Positions 1 through 9,096 of a stretch of DNA of 64,000 nucleotides are shown piece by piece. Position numbers and translations under genes: made by a program. Location: positions 124,001-188,000 of the forward strand of contig CAZVJY010000002.1 of NCBI GenBank assembly GCA_964626685.1. The letters are read 5' to 3'. The notes below the pieces were generated by a model, which did not search any database, was not told where the DNA came from, and was given only the letters and a program-made list of their open reading frames with translations. This DNA is from RGEC01 sp964626685. Lineage in GTDB: Bacteria; Bacteroidota; Bacteroidia; NS11-12g; UBA955. Every line of letters starts with the position of its first letter. Within the stretch, counting starts at the first letter, position 1.

Positions 1-861
1 TTCAGCGGCCATGTCTATCAGCACCGATCCGGGCTTCATCATACCTACCTGTTCTTCGTCTACCAGAATAGGGGCTTTGCGCCCGGGGACCAGCGCTGTG
101 GTGATAACCAGATCGGCCTGGGCCAGCGACTTATTAACTGCTTCCCGCTGTTTGGAGCGGTATTCTTCGGTTGCTTCTTTGGCATAACCGCCTTCAGAAC
201 CCACTTCAGCGCCTTTTACTTCAATGAATTTACCCCCCAGCGATTCTACCTGCTCTTTGGTTTCAGGACGAACATCAGTGGCTTCCACCACGGCTCCCAG
301 TCGCTTGGCTGTAGCAATGGCCTGCAAACCGGCTACACCCACCCCAAAAATCAGCACACGGGCCGGAGTGATGGTACCGGCAGCTGTCATCAGTAAAGGA
401 AAAATCTTATCCAGGTGGCCCGCACCCTTAATCACTGCCATGTAGCCTGCGAGATTGGATTGTGAACTGAGTACATCCATTGCCTGCGCCCTGGAAATAC
501 GAGGTATTGCATCCAGTGATATGGCTGATATCCTTTTTGCATTCAGTGCGGCAACGGTATCGGGATTGCTGCGGTGATACAGCAAACTGCAAAGCAGACA
601 ACCTTCCGGCAAGGCAGCGATTTCATCCGCGGTGGGCGGATTGATTTTCACAACAATCTTCGCACCATTCAGCACGTCTGCACGGCTGCCAACAGAAGCA
701 CCGGCATCTGTATATTGCTGGTCGCTAAACCAGCTGCCTGAACCGGCACCTGTTTCCATGGAAACTTCGAGCCCCTGTTTAATCCAGGCGGCTGCCACCT
801 GAGGCGATACGGCAACCCGCTGCTCACGCTCACGGGTTTCTTTTAATATTGCAATCTTCAC
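1..861 (-). CDS. pntA: NAD(P) transhydrogenase subunit alpha, N-terminal part (partial)
   Basis: Proton-translocating transhydrogenase exchanges hydride between NADH and NADP+ at the inner membrane; this is the soluble NAD(H)-binding part. The reading frame opens at a GTG (861) and translates without a stop to the window edge, giving 287 residues. An AlaDH/PNT N-terminal domain is visible (RVAVSP near residue 15), followed by a Rossmann nucleotide-binding segment with GVGVAG near residue 172 and the acidic ATDVRPE turn after it. The last residues, LIDMAAE, match the conserved PntA segment. The 3' end is outside the window, so whether this is a split PntAA or a full-length PntA cannot be seen; Bacteroidota usually have the split form. 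No ATG lies near the start, so GTG is preferred. A TTTG-N20-TACATTCG promoter match lies just upstream. Confidence 0.9.
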   Translation of the reverse strand, partial: MKIAILKETREREQRVAVSPQVAAAWIKQGLEVSMETGAGSGSWFSDQQYTDAGASVGSRADVLNGAKIVVKINPPTADEIAALPEGCLLCSLLYHRSNPDTVAALNAKRISAISLDAIPRISRAQAMDVLSSQSNLAGYMAVIKGAGHLDKIFPLLMTAAGTITPARVLIFGVGVAGLQAIATAKRLGAVVEATDVRPETKEQVESLGGKFIEVKGAEVGSEGGYAKEATEEYRSKQREAVNKSLAQADLVITTALVPGRKAPILVDEEQVGMMKPGSVLIDMAAE

Positions 862-882
862 AATAGTTGGTTATAACCATTG

Positions 883-914
883 CGAATGTAACGTTTAGCC
901 TATGGAAAGACAAA
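883..914 (-). promoter_or_regulatory. Candidate promoter of pntA
   Basis: On the minus strand TTTG (914-911) is followed after 20 bases by TACATTCG (890-883), one mismatch from the Bacteroidota -7 consensus TAnnTTTG, with the expected spacing. The GTG start of pntA is 21 bases further on. The remaining bases of the 862-956 gap show nothing else I recognise. Confidence 0.45.
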
Positions 915-956
915 CTTTGATTGATGTAAAACGCAGGATATAAAATAAAAAAAGAT

Positions 957-2258
957 TTAATAATGCATCAATGCCACGGCAGGAGCATCATTCAGCCTTA
1001 AACTATAAATCCCGCCGGGCAGATTTGCAATTGAAATCACTTCCGAATCGTGCACCACACGCTGCAATACACACCGGCCTGTTGCGTCAAAAACCCTAAG
1101 ATTTCCTGCCTTTTGCATAGTAATTGTCCCCTCAGCCGGATTGGGATAAAAAACGTTTTTAGCACAGTTGAATGCATCTACAGACAACCCGTATTGAATA
1201 CTAATGGCATTGGGAGCTGTTGTATCATCAGAGCCAAAATTATTGCTCACAATTAATGAAACATTGTACAGTCCGGCCTGCCTGAAAACAACACGGGGAT
1301 TGCGGCTACCTGCGGATGTTCCACCAACAAAAGAAACGCCTGCCGCCGGTGTTATTTGCCAATTAAGGCCTGTGGCAAAAGGCTGGCTCCTGTCGGTAAA
1401 ATTGAAGGTATCCACCGTCACAAATCCCGATGTTTTGCTTATGCGAAAGCCGGCCCTGGGTCTACGTGGACTGACTATCCCAAGATATTTATCGCGAAAA
1501 CGAATCTGATTGGCCGTAAAAGTGCCTCCATTTTCTGTACCGGTAATTTCCAGCACCGGAATTTTTTCATCGGCACTCAGCCATTTGTATATTACTTGTC
1601 TGCGTGGAACGGGTACGCGCCCAAACTGCGTAATGAGCGAATCCGTACCATTGACAAGGGTTTTCACACGAAGTGTATTTGGATAGGTTTTGTAGGGCGT
1701 AATTACACTTCCCCAGCCATCCACCACATTGGTTCTGACACCGGCCTGCACATAGGTAAAAACATTACCCGGAATAGCAAAACGAAAATTGTATGTAGAA
1801 ACATCAGAATCTCCATACTTCAAGGGAAACTGGTAAATCTCATCATCATCCTTGTTCTGAGCTGCAAGTGGAAAACCCTGGTAAGAATAGCCAATTCCCT
1901 CCTGCTTAAAAACAGTGCTATTTTTGGTATAAAACGAATATATATTTTTAAGCATAATTGGCCCCGCACCCAGGCTATCTGCTGTTTTCAGGCCTATCTG
2001 ATTAAAGAAATACAGTAGGTACGGAGTGTTACTTGCTGCTGCATAGCGATAAACATCCTGTCCATCGGGAACAAGTTTGCTGTAGTCCCAGGACTGCGAA
2101 GCGCCTTTTTGCTGAATATTTAAAATCACACCGGCCGTTGCAGCTGTCGAATAACGAATAGTATCATTGGCAGAAGGCATGGATGCCTGCGTGATTGTTA
2201 TCTGTGCATGCGCCAATCCGGAAATCAACACTGCAAGCACTAAAGCGATTATTCTCAT
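957..2258 (-). CDS. Secreted T9SS cargo protein with PKD-like domain and type A sorting domain
   Basis: A 433-residue exported protein. The start at 2258 is chosen because MRIIALVLAVLISGLAHAQ is a clean Sec signal peptide; the longer reading from 2312 would put 18 unrelated residues in front and overlap the divergent gene. The middle (about residues 30-270) matches no family I know. A PKD/Ig-like fold is suggested around residues 290-355 (GLNWQITP...AGLYNVSLIVSN). The C-terminus (FYPNPAEG, LRVFDATGRCV, LPGGIYSLRL) is a typical type A T9SS sorting domain, so the protein should cross the outer membrane by T9SS and be released or anchored at the surface. Its substrate or function cannot be told from sequence. 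It is divergent from a GNAT gene. Confidence 0.85.
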   Translation of the reverse strand: MRIIALVLAVLISGLAHAQITITQASMPSANDTIRYSTAATAGVILNIQQKGASQSWDYSKLVPDGQDVYRYAAASNTPYLLYFFNQIGLKTADSLGAGPIMLKNIYSFYTKNSTVFKQEGIGYSYQGFPLAAQNKDDDEIYQFPLKYGDSDVSTYNFRFAIPGNVFTYVQAGVRTNVVDGWGSVITPYKTYPNTLRVKTLVNGTDSLITQFGRVPVPRRQVIYKWLSADEKIPVLEITGTENGGTFTANQIRFRDKYLGIVSPRRPRAGFRISKTSGFVTVDTFNFTDRSQPFATGLNWQITPAAGVSFVGGTSAGSRNPRVVFRQAGLYNVSLIVSNNFGSDDTTAPNAISIQYGLSVDAFNCAKNVFYPNPAEGTITMQKAGNLRVFDATGRCVLQRVVHDSEVISIANLPGGIYSLRLNDAPAVALMHY

Positions 2259-2266
2259 ATTATATT

Positions 2267-2274
2267 CAAATGTA
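2267..2274 (-). promoter_or_regulatory. Candidate -7 element for the T9SS cargo gene
   Basis: TACATTTG on the minus strand is a perfect TAnnTTTG match ending 8 bases before the ATG at 2258. No good TTTG lies at the expected upstream distance. It sits in the 48-base divergent gap shared with the acetyltransferase gene. Confidence 0.4.
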
Positions 2275-2306
2275 CGAAATTTGCAACAATCATATTTACA
2301 TATACC

Positions 2307-2855
2307 GTGCATTCAGACAACATTATAATTCGCAGTTACAGAAACGAAGATGCTGCAGCCGTGCTCGGAATTTATGAATACTACATTTTAAACGGACCCT
2401 ACACATTTGAAATAACCATTCCGGAATTGACAGAATTCAGCTCCAGACTTAGCGCCATTTCAGCAAAATTTCCGTTTTATGTAGCAGAAAAAGATGGCAG
2501 GGTGCTAGGCTATGCCTATGCATGCGCTCACCGCGAACGCGCGGCGTACCGTTGGGCAGTGGAAACATCCGTGTATTTGGCCAAAGGATTTACGGGGATG
2601 GGCATCGGCAAAACACTCTACAGCAGGCTTCTGAACACCCTAAAAGACAGACATTTTACACATGCATTTGCATTGATAGGACTACCCAATGCAAAAAGTA
2701 TTCGCCTTCATCAGTCTTGTGGCTTTACTGAACAAACCATTCACCAAAAAGCAGGTTGGAAAAACGGCACCTGGATAGATGTTTGCTGGATGCGAGCTCA
2801 GCTTGCCAAACCAACTGAAACCCCGCAAGATCCACAGTTTTTCCCATCAGAATAA
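2307..2855 (+). CDS. GNAT N-acetyltransferase, phosphinothricin acetyltransferase-like
   Basis: 182 residues, the usual length for the Pat/MnaT branch of GNAT acyltransferases, which use acetyl-CoA to acetylate small amines (L-phosphinothricin, methionine sulfoximine or sulfone in known members). Family marks seen: the N-terminal IRSYRNEDAAAVLGIYEYY, the LNGPYTFE segment near residue 30, the TSVYLAKGFTGMGIGKTL acetyl-CoA loop (Q/RxxGxG/A type) near residues 89-106, and FALIGLPNAKSIRLHQSCGF near residues 120-140. The start is a GTG; there is no nearby ATG giving the conserved first strand. It is divergent from the T9SS cargo gene with a 48-base gap. The actual substrate is unknown; this subfamily is common in non-resistant bacteria. 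Confidence 0.85.
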   Translation: MHSDNIIIRSYRNEDAAAVLGIYEYYILNGPYTFEITIPELTEFSSRLSAISAKFPFYVAEKDGRVLGYAYACAHRERAAYRWAVETSVYLAKGFTGMGIGKTLYSRLLNTLKDRHFTHAFALIGLPNAKSIRLHQSCGFTEQTIHQKAGWKNGTWIDVCWMRAQLAKPTETPQDPQFFPSE

Positions 2856-2933
2856 ACCATCGACAATCGGTATTAAACACAATATCATCGATTTATTTTT
2901 TACCCTCGCTAAAATTTACGAATTTTGCGGGAT

Positions 2934-4631
2934 ATGGAATTTACCTGGCGTGCAAAACCCCTACCCTCAGAAGAAAAAATTGCACGTCTTGCAGGTGAAT
3001 TAAACGTTCACCCCCATCTTGCAAGCATACTCATACAACGCGGCATAGAAACCTATCAGCAAGCTGAAAAATTCTTTCGCCCTAAAATTGAAGACCTGCA
3101 CGACCCTTTCCTAATGCAGGATATGGAAAAAGCCATTGAGCGCATAGACCTTGCCATAGCCCGTTCGGAAAAAATCATGATTTTCGGCGATTACGATGTG
3201 GATGGGACCACGGCCGTGAGTATTGTTTACAGTTTCTTATGCAACAGACATACCGGTGAAATAGATTACTACATACCGGATCGCTATAAGGAAGGCTACG
3301 GCATCAGCAAAATAGGCATAGACTATGCCGCCGAAAACGGTTTTGGACTGGTAATCGCACTGGATTGCGGAATCCGCTCCAACGATCTGATTGACTATGC
3401 CAACTCTAAAGGCGTGGATTTCATCATCTGCGATCACCATTTGCCCGGTAGCACCATTCCCAACGCCTCGGCAGTACTAAATCCGAAAAGAAGTGACTGT
3501 GAATACCCATACAAAGAACTTTCCGGGGCCGGCATTGGCTTCAAGTTAATTCAAGCCTTCGCTGAAAAACACGGATTACCTCTGGATTCCATTATGGAAT
3601 ATATTGACATGGTGGCCGTGAGCATTGCAAGCGACCTTGTTGATATACGAGGCGAAAACAGAACACTGGCCTACTATGGCCTGAAAAAAATCAATGAAAA
3701 TCCCTCTCTGGGCATTCAGGCACTGCTCGAAGGATACCAGCAAAAAAGCGCACTTTCCATCTCAGACATCGTATTTGGAATCGGACCGCGTATCAATGCA
3801 GCCGGCAGAATTGCCGATGCCAAAGCAGCTGTGGCGGTGTTGATTGAAAAAGATTTTAATACGGCCCGCAAGCTGGCGAAAGTGCTGCAGGACAGAAACC
3901 ATGAGCGAAAAGAACTGGATAACGACATCACCCGCGAAGCCATTTCCCTGGTGGAAACCAGTCCAGAACTGCTTGCAAAGAAAAGTACTGTCCTATTCGG
4001 CAATCAGTGGCACAAGGGCGTAATCGGTATTGTTGCCAGCAGACTGGTTGAGCAGTTTTACAAGCCTACCATTGTTTTTTCAGAAAATGACGGAATGCTT
4101 ACCGGTTCAGCGCGCAGCGTAAAGGATTTCGATATTCACGAAGCCATCGGTGCCTGCAGTGATGTGGTAGAACAGTACGGCGGGCATAAATACGCGGCAG
4201 GCCTGTCCATTCGCACAGAAAATTTCGAGGAATTTGCAAGGCGTTTTGAAGACATTGTCAAGAAGAAAGCTGATGGTGTACCTACCCTGCCCGAGATTGA
4301 ATATGACCTTCAAATTTCTCTAAGCGATATCAATACCAAAATGCTGAATATCGTAAACCAGATGGCGCCATTTGGTCCGGGCAACATGATTCCGGTTTTC
4401 AGAAGCAACAATCTGCATTCCAACGGAACTGCCCGCGTACTAAAAGACAAGCATCTGAAAATGACGTTACACCAGCAAGGTTCAGGTCTTGACAGCATTG
4501 GCTTTGGAATGAGTCACCATATCCATACAGTAAGTAACAGACAAGTGTTTAATGCCTGTTATTGCATCGAAGAAAACACATTTAACGGAAGAACCAGCAT
4601 TCAGCTAAAATTAAAAGACGTAAAGGCCTGA
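2934..4631 (+). CDS. recJ: Single-stranded-DNA-specific exonuclease RecJ
   Basis: RecJ degrades single-stranded DNA 5' to 3' in recombinational and mismatch repair. Start: ATG at 2934 is preferred to the TTG at 2925, since MEFTWRAKPL is the usual N-terminus in the family. DHH-type phosphoesterase motifs are present: DYDVDGTTA near residue 86 (motif I), ALDCGIRS near 142, CDHHLPG near 165, and the DHHA1 motif GGHKYAAG near 416. The C-terminal OB-like part (NQMAPFGPGNMIPVF) is present. At 565 residues it is full length for the family. It is followed by a TerC-family gene after only 4 bases, suggesting a short operon. AT-rich bases 2890-2930 hold a poor promoter match (GAATTTTG). Confidence 0.95.
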   Translation: MEFTWRAKPLPSEEKIARLAGELNVHPHLASILIQRGIETYQQAEKFFRPKIEDLHDPFLMQDMEKAIERIDLAIARSEKIMIFGDYDVDGTTAVSIVYSFLCNRHTGEIDYYIPDRYKEGYGISKIGIDYAAENGFGLVIALDCGIRSNDLIDYANSKGVDFIICDHHLPGSTIPNASAVLNPKRSDCEYPYKELSGAGIGFKLIQAFAEKHGLPLDSIMEYIDMVAVSIASDLVDIRGENRTLAYYGLKKINENPSLGIQALLEGYQQKSALSISDIVFGIGPRINAAGRIADAKAAVAVLIEKDFNTARKLAKVLQDRNHERKELDNDITREAISLVETSPELLAKKSTVLFGNQWHKGVIGIVASRLVEQFYKPTIVFSENDGMLTGSARSVKDFDIHEAIGACSDVVEQYGGHKYAAGLSIRTENFEEFARRFEDIVKKKADGVPTLPEIEYDLQISLSDINTKMLNIVNQMAPFGPGNMIPVFRSNNLHSNGTARVLKDKHLKMTLHQQGSGLDSIGFGMSHHIHTVSNRQVFNACYCIEENTFNGRTSIQLKLKDVKA

Positions 4632-4635
4632 TAAA

Positions 4636-5397
4636 ATGGATATCGAAATAATCATTTCTATTTTGACACTGGTACTGCTGGAAGCGGTACTAGGTATTGA
4701 CAATGTCATTTTCATCTCCATACTTGCTTCCAAACTGCCTGCTGAACAACAGCAAAAAGCACGCCGAATAGGTTTAATCCTGGCCGGTGTATTGCGATTG
4801 GCCTTGTTAAGCGTCATAACACTTATCATGCAACTTCAGGACCCCCTGTTTACTTTGCTAGAAAAGAGCTTCACAGGTAAAGACCTTATACTGATTTCCG
4901 GAGGTCTGTTTCTACTGTACAAAAGTGTTGCTGAAATTTATCACAAAACAGAAGGTGAGTCCGGAGACATTTCATCCAAAATCAAGATTGCAGGCTTTTC
5001 TGCCGTGGTTTTTCAAATTCTGTTGATGGATCTTGTGTTTTCCATTGACTCTATTATTACGGCTATCGGTATGGTAAGTGAACTTTGGGTAATGTACGTG
5101 GCTGTAATTTTATCCGTGGTTATGATGCTTTTTGCAGCAGGCCCTATAAGCAATTTTGTAAACAAACACCCTGCATTCAAAATGCTGGCGCTGGCGTTTC
5201 TGCTGCTTATTGGATTTTCTCTGATTGCAGAAGGATGGGGACTGGAGATTCCCAAAGGATATATTTATTTCGCCATGGCCTTTTCTTTTCTGGTTGATAT
5301 TCTTCAGATGCGCATGCACAGAAAAACACAACCTCCTGCAGAGCTCAGGGAACATTATAAACCCGGAGAGGAAAATTTGCCCAAGGATATGATTTAA
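4636..5397 (+). CDS. TerC-family integral membrane protein
   Basis: 253 residues with about seven hydrophobic segments. The two TerC repeat motifs are clear: LLEAVLGIDNVIF near residue 14 and LLMDLVFSIDSIITAIGM near residue 132, each with the conserved Asp in a membrane segment. Members include TerC (tellurium resistance loci), Alx and MeeF/MeeY-type manganese exporters. No tellurite-resistance partners (TerD, TerZ) lie nearby, so metal-ion efflux or metallation of exported proteins is more likely than tellurium resistance; this is inference. It is tightly spaced with recJ upstream (4 bases) and abuts the next gene, whose ATG begins on the base after the stop codon. Confidence 0.88.
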   Translation: MDIEIIISILTLVLLEAVLGIDNVIFISILASKLPAEQQQKARRIGLILAGVLRLALLSVITLIMQLQDPLFTLLEKSFTGKDLILISGGLFLLYKSVAEIYHKTEGESGDISSKIKIAGFSAVVFQILLMDLVFSIDSIITAIGMVSELWVMYVAVILSVVMMLFAAGPISNFVNKHPAFKMLALAFLLLIGFSLIAEGWGLEIPKGYIYFAMAFSFLVDILQMRMHRKTQPPAELREHYKPGEENLPKDMI

Positions 5398-6675
5398 ATG
5401 ATAAATTGCGGCATGCAGCGCCGCGATTTTCTTTCAGGTTCTCTGGCTCTTGCCGGATCTGCCCTTGTAATTCCCAAATTAACGGCCGATGAACTACCCA
5501 CGCCACCCATATTGGGCAGCGGCGTAACAGATGAAAACTACTGGAGTACGGTGAGGTCTTTTTTTACCAGACCAGATGGTTTTATTAACCTGGAAAACGG
5601 CTATTTCAGCCATCAGCCTGCTTCCACCCTTGCGTTTCACCAGCATCGGGAAAAGGACATTAACACGCGAACCAGTTTTTTTATGCGCCGCGAACAACAA
5701 CCTGCCATCGAGAATGCGAGAACGGCACTGGGGGCATTTTTGAAATGCAACCCGGAAGAACTCGCGCTGGTGCGCAATACCACTGAGGCCATGAATATTG
5801 TTATCATGGGCTTTCCATGGAAGAAAGGAGATGAAGTGGTGCTGGGGAATCAGGACTATGGCAGCATGACAGAAGCTTTTCAGCAGGCGGCCAAACGATT
5901 CGGCATTGTGTTAAAATATGCACGGATACCGTTAAAACCCGGCAATGACGGGGAAGTCATTGAAGCCTACACCGGTTTGTTTACCCGAAAAACCCGAATG
6001 GTTCACCTTACTCACATGATTAACCTTTCAGGGCAGGTAATTCCGGTTGCTAAAATTGCTTCTGAAGCACGAAAACAAAGAATTTCGGTTGCAGTTGATT
6101 CGGCGCATGCATTTGCCCAGCTTGAATTTGGCATTGAAGATCTTCAGGCAGATTTTGTAGGTGCCAGCCTGCACAAATGGCTTTGCAATCCGCTTGGTTC
6201 AGGCTGTTTGTGGATGAGAAAGGAACTCATACATAAAATTTGGCCACTCATGGGAGACAACACGCAGGCATCAGACAATATAAGGCGATTTGAACACGTC
6301 GGAACCCGGCCCATCCAAACATTACAGTGCATTCCGGATTCCATCGCATTTCACAACAAAATAGGAGGCGAACTTAAAGAAAAGAGACTGCGCTATATGA
6401 TGCAATACTGGACAACAAAGGTGACCCGACTTCCTAAAATACAATTAAACACTCCTTGGGAAGATGCAGCACGTTGTGGCGCCATTGCCAACGTGGCTAT
6501 TGATGGCTTCACTCCCACCAAACTTGCAGAAATCCTGTTTTCAAAGTATAGGATTTTTAGCGTAGCGATTGAGCACCCAGCCATCAATGGTGTCCGTATC
6601 ACCCCGCATTTAAGCAACACCATGGAGGACCTGGATGCGCTGGTAAATGCGCTCAGTGAGATATCATCCGGCTGA
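5398..6675 (+). CDS. Class V aminotransferase-fold PLP enzyme with Tat-like signal
   Basis: 425 residues (420 if the ATG at 5413 is used). PLP-dependent fold I, of the cysteine desulfurase / isopenicillin-N epimerase-like branch: LVRNTTEAMNIV near residue 123, the PLP-binding Asp in AVDSAHAFAQLEFG near 228-241, and the Schiff-base Lys in GASLHKWLCNPLGSG near residue 260. The N-terminus MQRRDFLSGSLALAGSALVI has a twin Arg, a Phe-Leu and a hydrophobic stretch typical of Tat signals, which is odd for a class usually found in the cytoplasm. Several Bacteroidota and Proteobacteria do have exported enzymes of this kind with unknown substrate. It is translationally close to terC (no gap). Confidence 0.8.
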   Translation: MINCGMQRRDFLSGSLALAGSALVIPKLTADELPTPPILGSGVTDENYWSTVRSFFTRPDGFINLENGYFSHQPASTLAFHQHREKDINTRTSFFMRREQQPAIENARTALGAFLKCNPEELALVRNTTEAMNIVIMGFPWKKGDEVVLGNQDYGSMTEAFQQAAKRFGIVLKYARIPLKPGNDGEVIEAYTGLFTRKTRMVHLTHMINLSGQVIPVAKIASEARKQRISVAVDSAHAFAQLEFGIEDLQADFVGASLHKWLCNPLGSGCLWMRKELIHKIWPLMGDNTQASDNIRRFEHVGTRPIQTLQCIPDSIAFHNKIGGELKEKRLRYMMQYWTTKVTRLPKIQLNTPWEDAARCGAIANVAIDGFTPTKLAEILFSKYRIFSVAIEHPAINGVRITPHLSNTMEDLDALVNALSEISSG

Positions 6676-6727
6676 TTGACCTGTATCATCTGGTATAAAA
6701 CGGTTTAGTCACTTCTTTGCAGCAATC

Positions 6728-7534
6728 ATGAAAGTTGCTCAAAAAACCATTGCCGTTACCGGCGCCGGGAATGGCATTGGCAGGGCACTCACCCTGCATT
6801 TACTGGATAAAGGCGCACGCGTCGCTTGTATAGACAAAGACGAAGAAGGCCTGCATAAAACCGAAATGGAGGCGGGATCACTGGCAGTAAGATTATCCTG
6901 CCATGCCGTGGATATTACCAAAACAGATGCGCTGCCGAGCCTGATGAGTCAAATTCTGCACCAACATGGTTGCATCGACGGCCTTATCAACAACGCAGGT
7001 GTTATCCAAACCTTTACAACCGTCAAGAATACGGAAATGAAAGAAATAGAAAGGGTAATGAATACTAACTTCTATGGCACCGTGCATATGATTAAGGAAT
7101 TTCTGCCTCACCTGCTTCCCCGCAAGGAGGCGCATATAGTCAACGTATGCAGTATGGGGGCATTTGTGCCTGTTCCGGGCCAAGTATTTTACGGAGCTTC
7201 CAAAGCGGCAGTAAAACTGCTTTCTGAAGGTTTGCACTCTGAACTCAAAAACTCCGGTATAGGTGTGTCTGTCGCATTTCCCGGTGCGGTTGCAACAGAG
7301 ATAACGCTGCATTCTGGGGTTACGCCGCCCAATATACCTCAGTCCAAATTGAAGAATTATGCGCGAAGCGAACCAAAGACCGTTGCTGAAGCCATAGTGA
7401 AGGGCATTGAAAAAAACGCATATCATGTATTTATCGGCAGCGATTCAAAATGGATGAATACACTGTACCGATTGAACCCGGAACTGGCCGCAAATATGAT
7501 TCAGCGAAAAATGCGAGATCTTTTGAATCTGTAA
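6728..7534 (+). CDS. Short-chain dehydrogenase/reductase (SDR)
   Basis: 268 residues, a classical SDR. TGAGNGIGRALTLHLL near residue 10 is the TGxxxGxG cofactor site, with Asp in ACIDKDEEG afterwards suggesting NAD(H) rather than NADP(H). LINNAGVI (near 86) and the catalytic Ser and YGASK (near 140 and 156) complete the active site. FPGAVATEI follows as in other classical SDRs. Substrate is unknown; short-chain alcohols, ketones or lipids are all possible. It lies 52 bases after the aminotransferase and converges on the membrane glycosyltransferase-like gene with a 6-base gap, leaving no room for a separate terminator. Confidence 0.88.
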   Translation: MKVAQKTIAVTGAGNGIGRALTLHLLDKGARVACIDKDEEGLHKTEMEAGSLAVRLSCHAVDITKTDALPSLMSQILHQHGCIDGLINNAGVIQTFTTVKNTEMKEIERVMNTNFYGTVHMIKEFLPHLLPRKEAHIVNVCSMGAFVPVPGQVFYGASKAAVKLLSEGLHSELKNSGIGVSVAFPGAVATEITLHSGVTPPNIPQSKLKNYARSEPKTVAEAIVKGIEKNAYHVFIGSDSKWMNTLYRLNPELAANMIQRKMRDLLNL

Positions 7535-7540
7535 CTACAA

Positions 7541-9007
7541 CTACCTCGCTTTAATAAACACACGAACATCGTAGTTGGTATCTTTGGCAGGAAAATGGGC
7601 CAGTTCTCTATATTGCGTCATTATACGCATATCCGACAAAGTCATTGGCGCGTCCCTCCGGGCGTGAAAGTTATCCCATAACACCACACAGCTGTCGGGC
7701 ATCCAGTCTTGTCCTGGCCGCTTATCAATACTCCATATGTAAAACGTTTTGGCAACTTCCGGCTTTGCCCAGGGATCCAGTCCCTGCTGAGCGTTTAGCC
7801 AGGGCATTTGATGCAATATCACCTTGTTGTTTAAACCCTGCTCATGTATAAATTTTGTTGCCGCATCCACTTGAGGCACGCCAGGAAAAGCAGCAACCGA
7901 AGGAACCGACTGCCAGGGATAAGGGGTTTTACTCCCTGTATAGCTTCCTATTACCGATAAAACAGTGACTAAAGCAATAAATAGACGCCTGACCGCTTTA
8001 ACCTCTACCGACAAAAGTTTATCCGATGCATACTGTGCAAGTAACGCCGTTAGTGGTGCAGTAAGTAAAAAAACCCTGAGCAAACCATGAGAACCAAAAG
8101 ATCCTTTATACCAAATCCATGAATGAGCAAGAAAAAAAGCAAGAAACATGGGCGCTACCAACCAAAAACAAAACCGGCTTTTTTCTTCGGGTGTTTTTCT
8201 TTGAACCAGGTACACAACATGTGCGAGTAACCAAGCCAGAGCCAGGGTTGACAAGGCTGTTACGGCTATTCCCCATATCTGCCGCTGTGCATGTAAATAA
8301 TGCAAAAAGTCGCCATGACCAATTTGAAAACGGTTATCGATTTCAGCCTTAAAATAAGGATTATGTGTAAGTATCCAAAACGGATCTCCTGAATAAACAG
8401 CCCCTGCCAAACTCAACAGAAGGAAACCCGAAAATAACCACATCAAAGGTTTCCATCGACTCCGGATTACAAAAAACAAGAGTACAACCACCCACAGAAT
8501 TATTCCTTCAGAACGAAAAAAAGGAAATAGCGAAACGAGAATAGCTGCAGGCACATACCGCAGTGATGCAAGCCAGTAAAGGGCGAGACAAAGCACCAAT
8601 GCATTCAAAGGCTCGGTAAGCGCACTAATAATATTACCAAAAACGACGGGCTGAAACAAAAAAAACAAGGATGCCAGCCAGGGCATTTTAAAATTCAGAC
8701 GCCTGGAGGTCAGAAACATTAGCCATCCACCGCCTGCCAGGCACAGGATATTCATCACATAAATACCTGCTATACCAAATTGCGCAAAAGGAACAGCAAT
8801 AAGCGTAAAAAAAGGCTTTCCCCACTGATCCGCAAACAATTCAGTATGTATGGGGGCATATCGCGCATACAGATAATGATTCCAGCTATCCTGTCCTCCT
8901 GCAGGCCATTCTGCCCTATACCAAAACAGCAACTGAAGCACCACTGCCAATGCAATAAACAAAAACGCTATCACCGCATTTTGTGAATTGTTACGCAGGA
9001 CTTTCAT
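7541..9007 (-). CDS. Polytopic membrane protein, GT-C/family 39-like glycosyltransferase
   Basis: 488 residues with about ten hydrophobic segments. The first extracytoplasmic loop after the first helix holds AGGQDSWNHYLYARYAP, where an acidic residue sits in the place of the catalytic Asp of GT-C enzymes (GT39, ArnT-like), which transfer sugars from polyprenyl-phosphate carriers. The last 120 residues (from about 365) are soluble and contain YPWQSVPSV and DSCVVLWDNFHAR, likely periplasmic. I cannot assign a sugar or acceptor. The gene is alone, converging on the SDR gene. It could instead be a mannosyltransferase-like protein of unknown acceptor; the membrane topology and first-loop motif are the only support. 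Confidence 0.65.
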   Translation of the reverse strand: MKVLRNNSQNAVIAFLFIALAVVLQLLFWYRAEWPAGGQDSWNHYLYARYAPIHTELFADQWGKPFFTLIAVPFAQFGIAGIYVMNILCLAGGGWLMFLTSRRLNFKMPWLASLFFLFQPVVFGNIISALTEPLNALVLCLALYWLASLRYVPAAILVSLFPFFRSEGIILWVVVLLFFVIRSRWKPLMWLFSGFLLLSLAGAVYSGDPFWILTHNPYFKAEIDNRFQIGHGDFLHYLHAQRQIWGIAVTALSTLALAWLLAHVVYLVQRKTPEEKSRFCFWLVAPMFLAFFLAHSWIWYKGSFGSHGLLRVFLLTAPLTALLAQYASDKLLSVEVKAVRRLFIALVTVLSVIGSYTGSKTPYPWQSVPSVAAFPGVPQVDAATKFIHEQGLNNKVILHQMPWLNAQQGLDPWAKPEVAKTFYIWSIDKRPGQDWMPDSCVVLWDNFHARRDAPMTLSDMRIMTQYRELAHFPAKDTNYDVRVFIKAR

Positions 9008-9064
9008 TTCACCTGCAATTAATACAATTTGTTTGATAAAAATCAGGAAACACCTGTAAAATCA

Positions 9065-9096
9065 GGTTAAAAATAAAATGGTTATGGTTTTTAACC
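9065..9096. terminator. AT-rich inverted repeat after leucine dehydrogenase
   Basis: GGTTAAAAA (9065-9073) and TTTTTAACC (9088-9096) form a perfect 9-bp inverted repeat with a 14-base loop, touching the TAA stop of the leucine dehydrogenase gene. It is AT-rich and without a following T-run, so it may be a weak terminator or a 3'-end-protecting hairpin. The start of the membrane protein gene is at 9007. Confidence 0.45.

Noticed and set aside
1356..2018. 220-codon plus-strand frame opposite the T9SS cargo gene
   Set aside because: Its residues show no family pattern, and the opposite strand has a signal peptide and sorting domain.
4636..5397. Tellurite resistance locus
   Set aside because: Only a TerC-family gene; no TerB, TerD, TerZ or TehB nearby.
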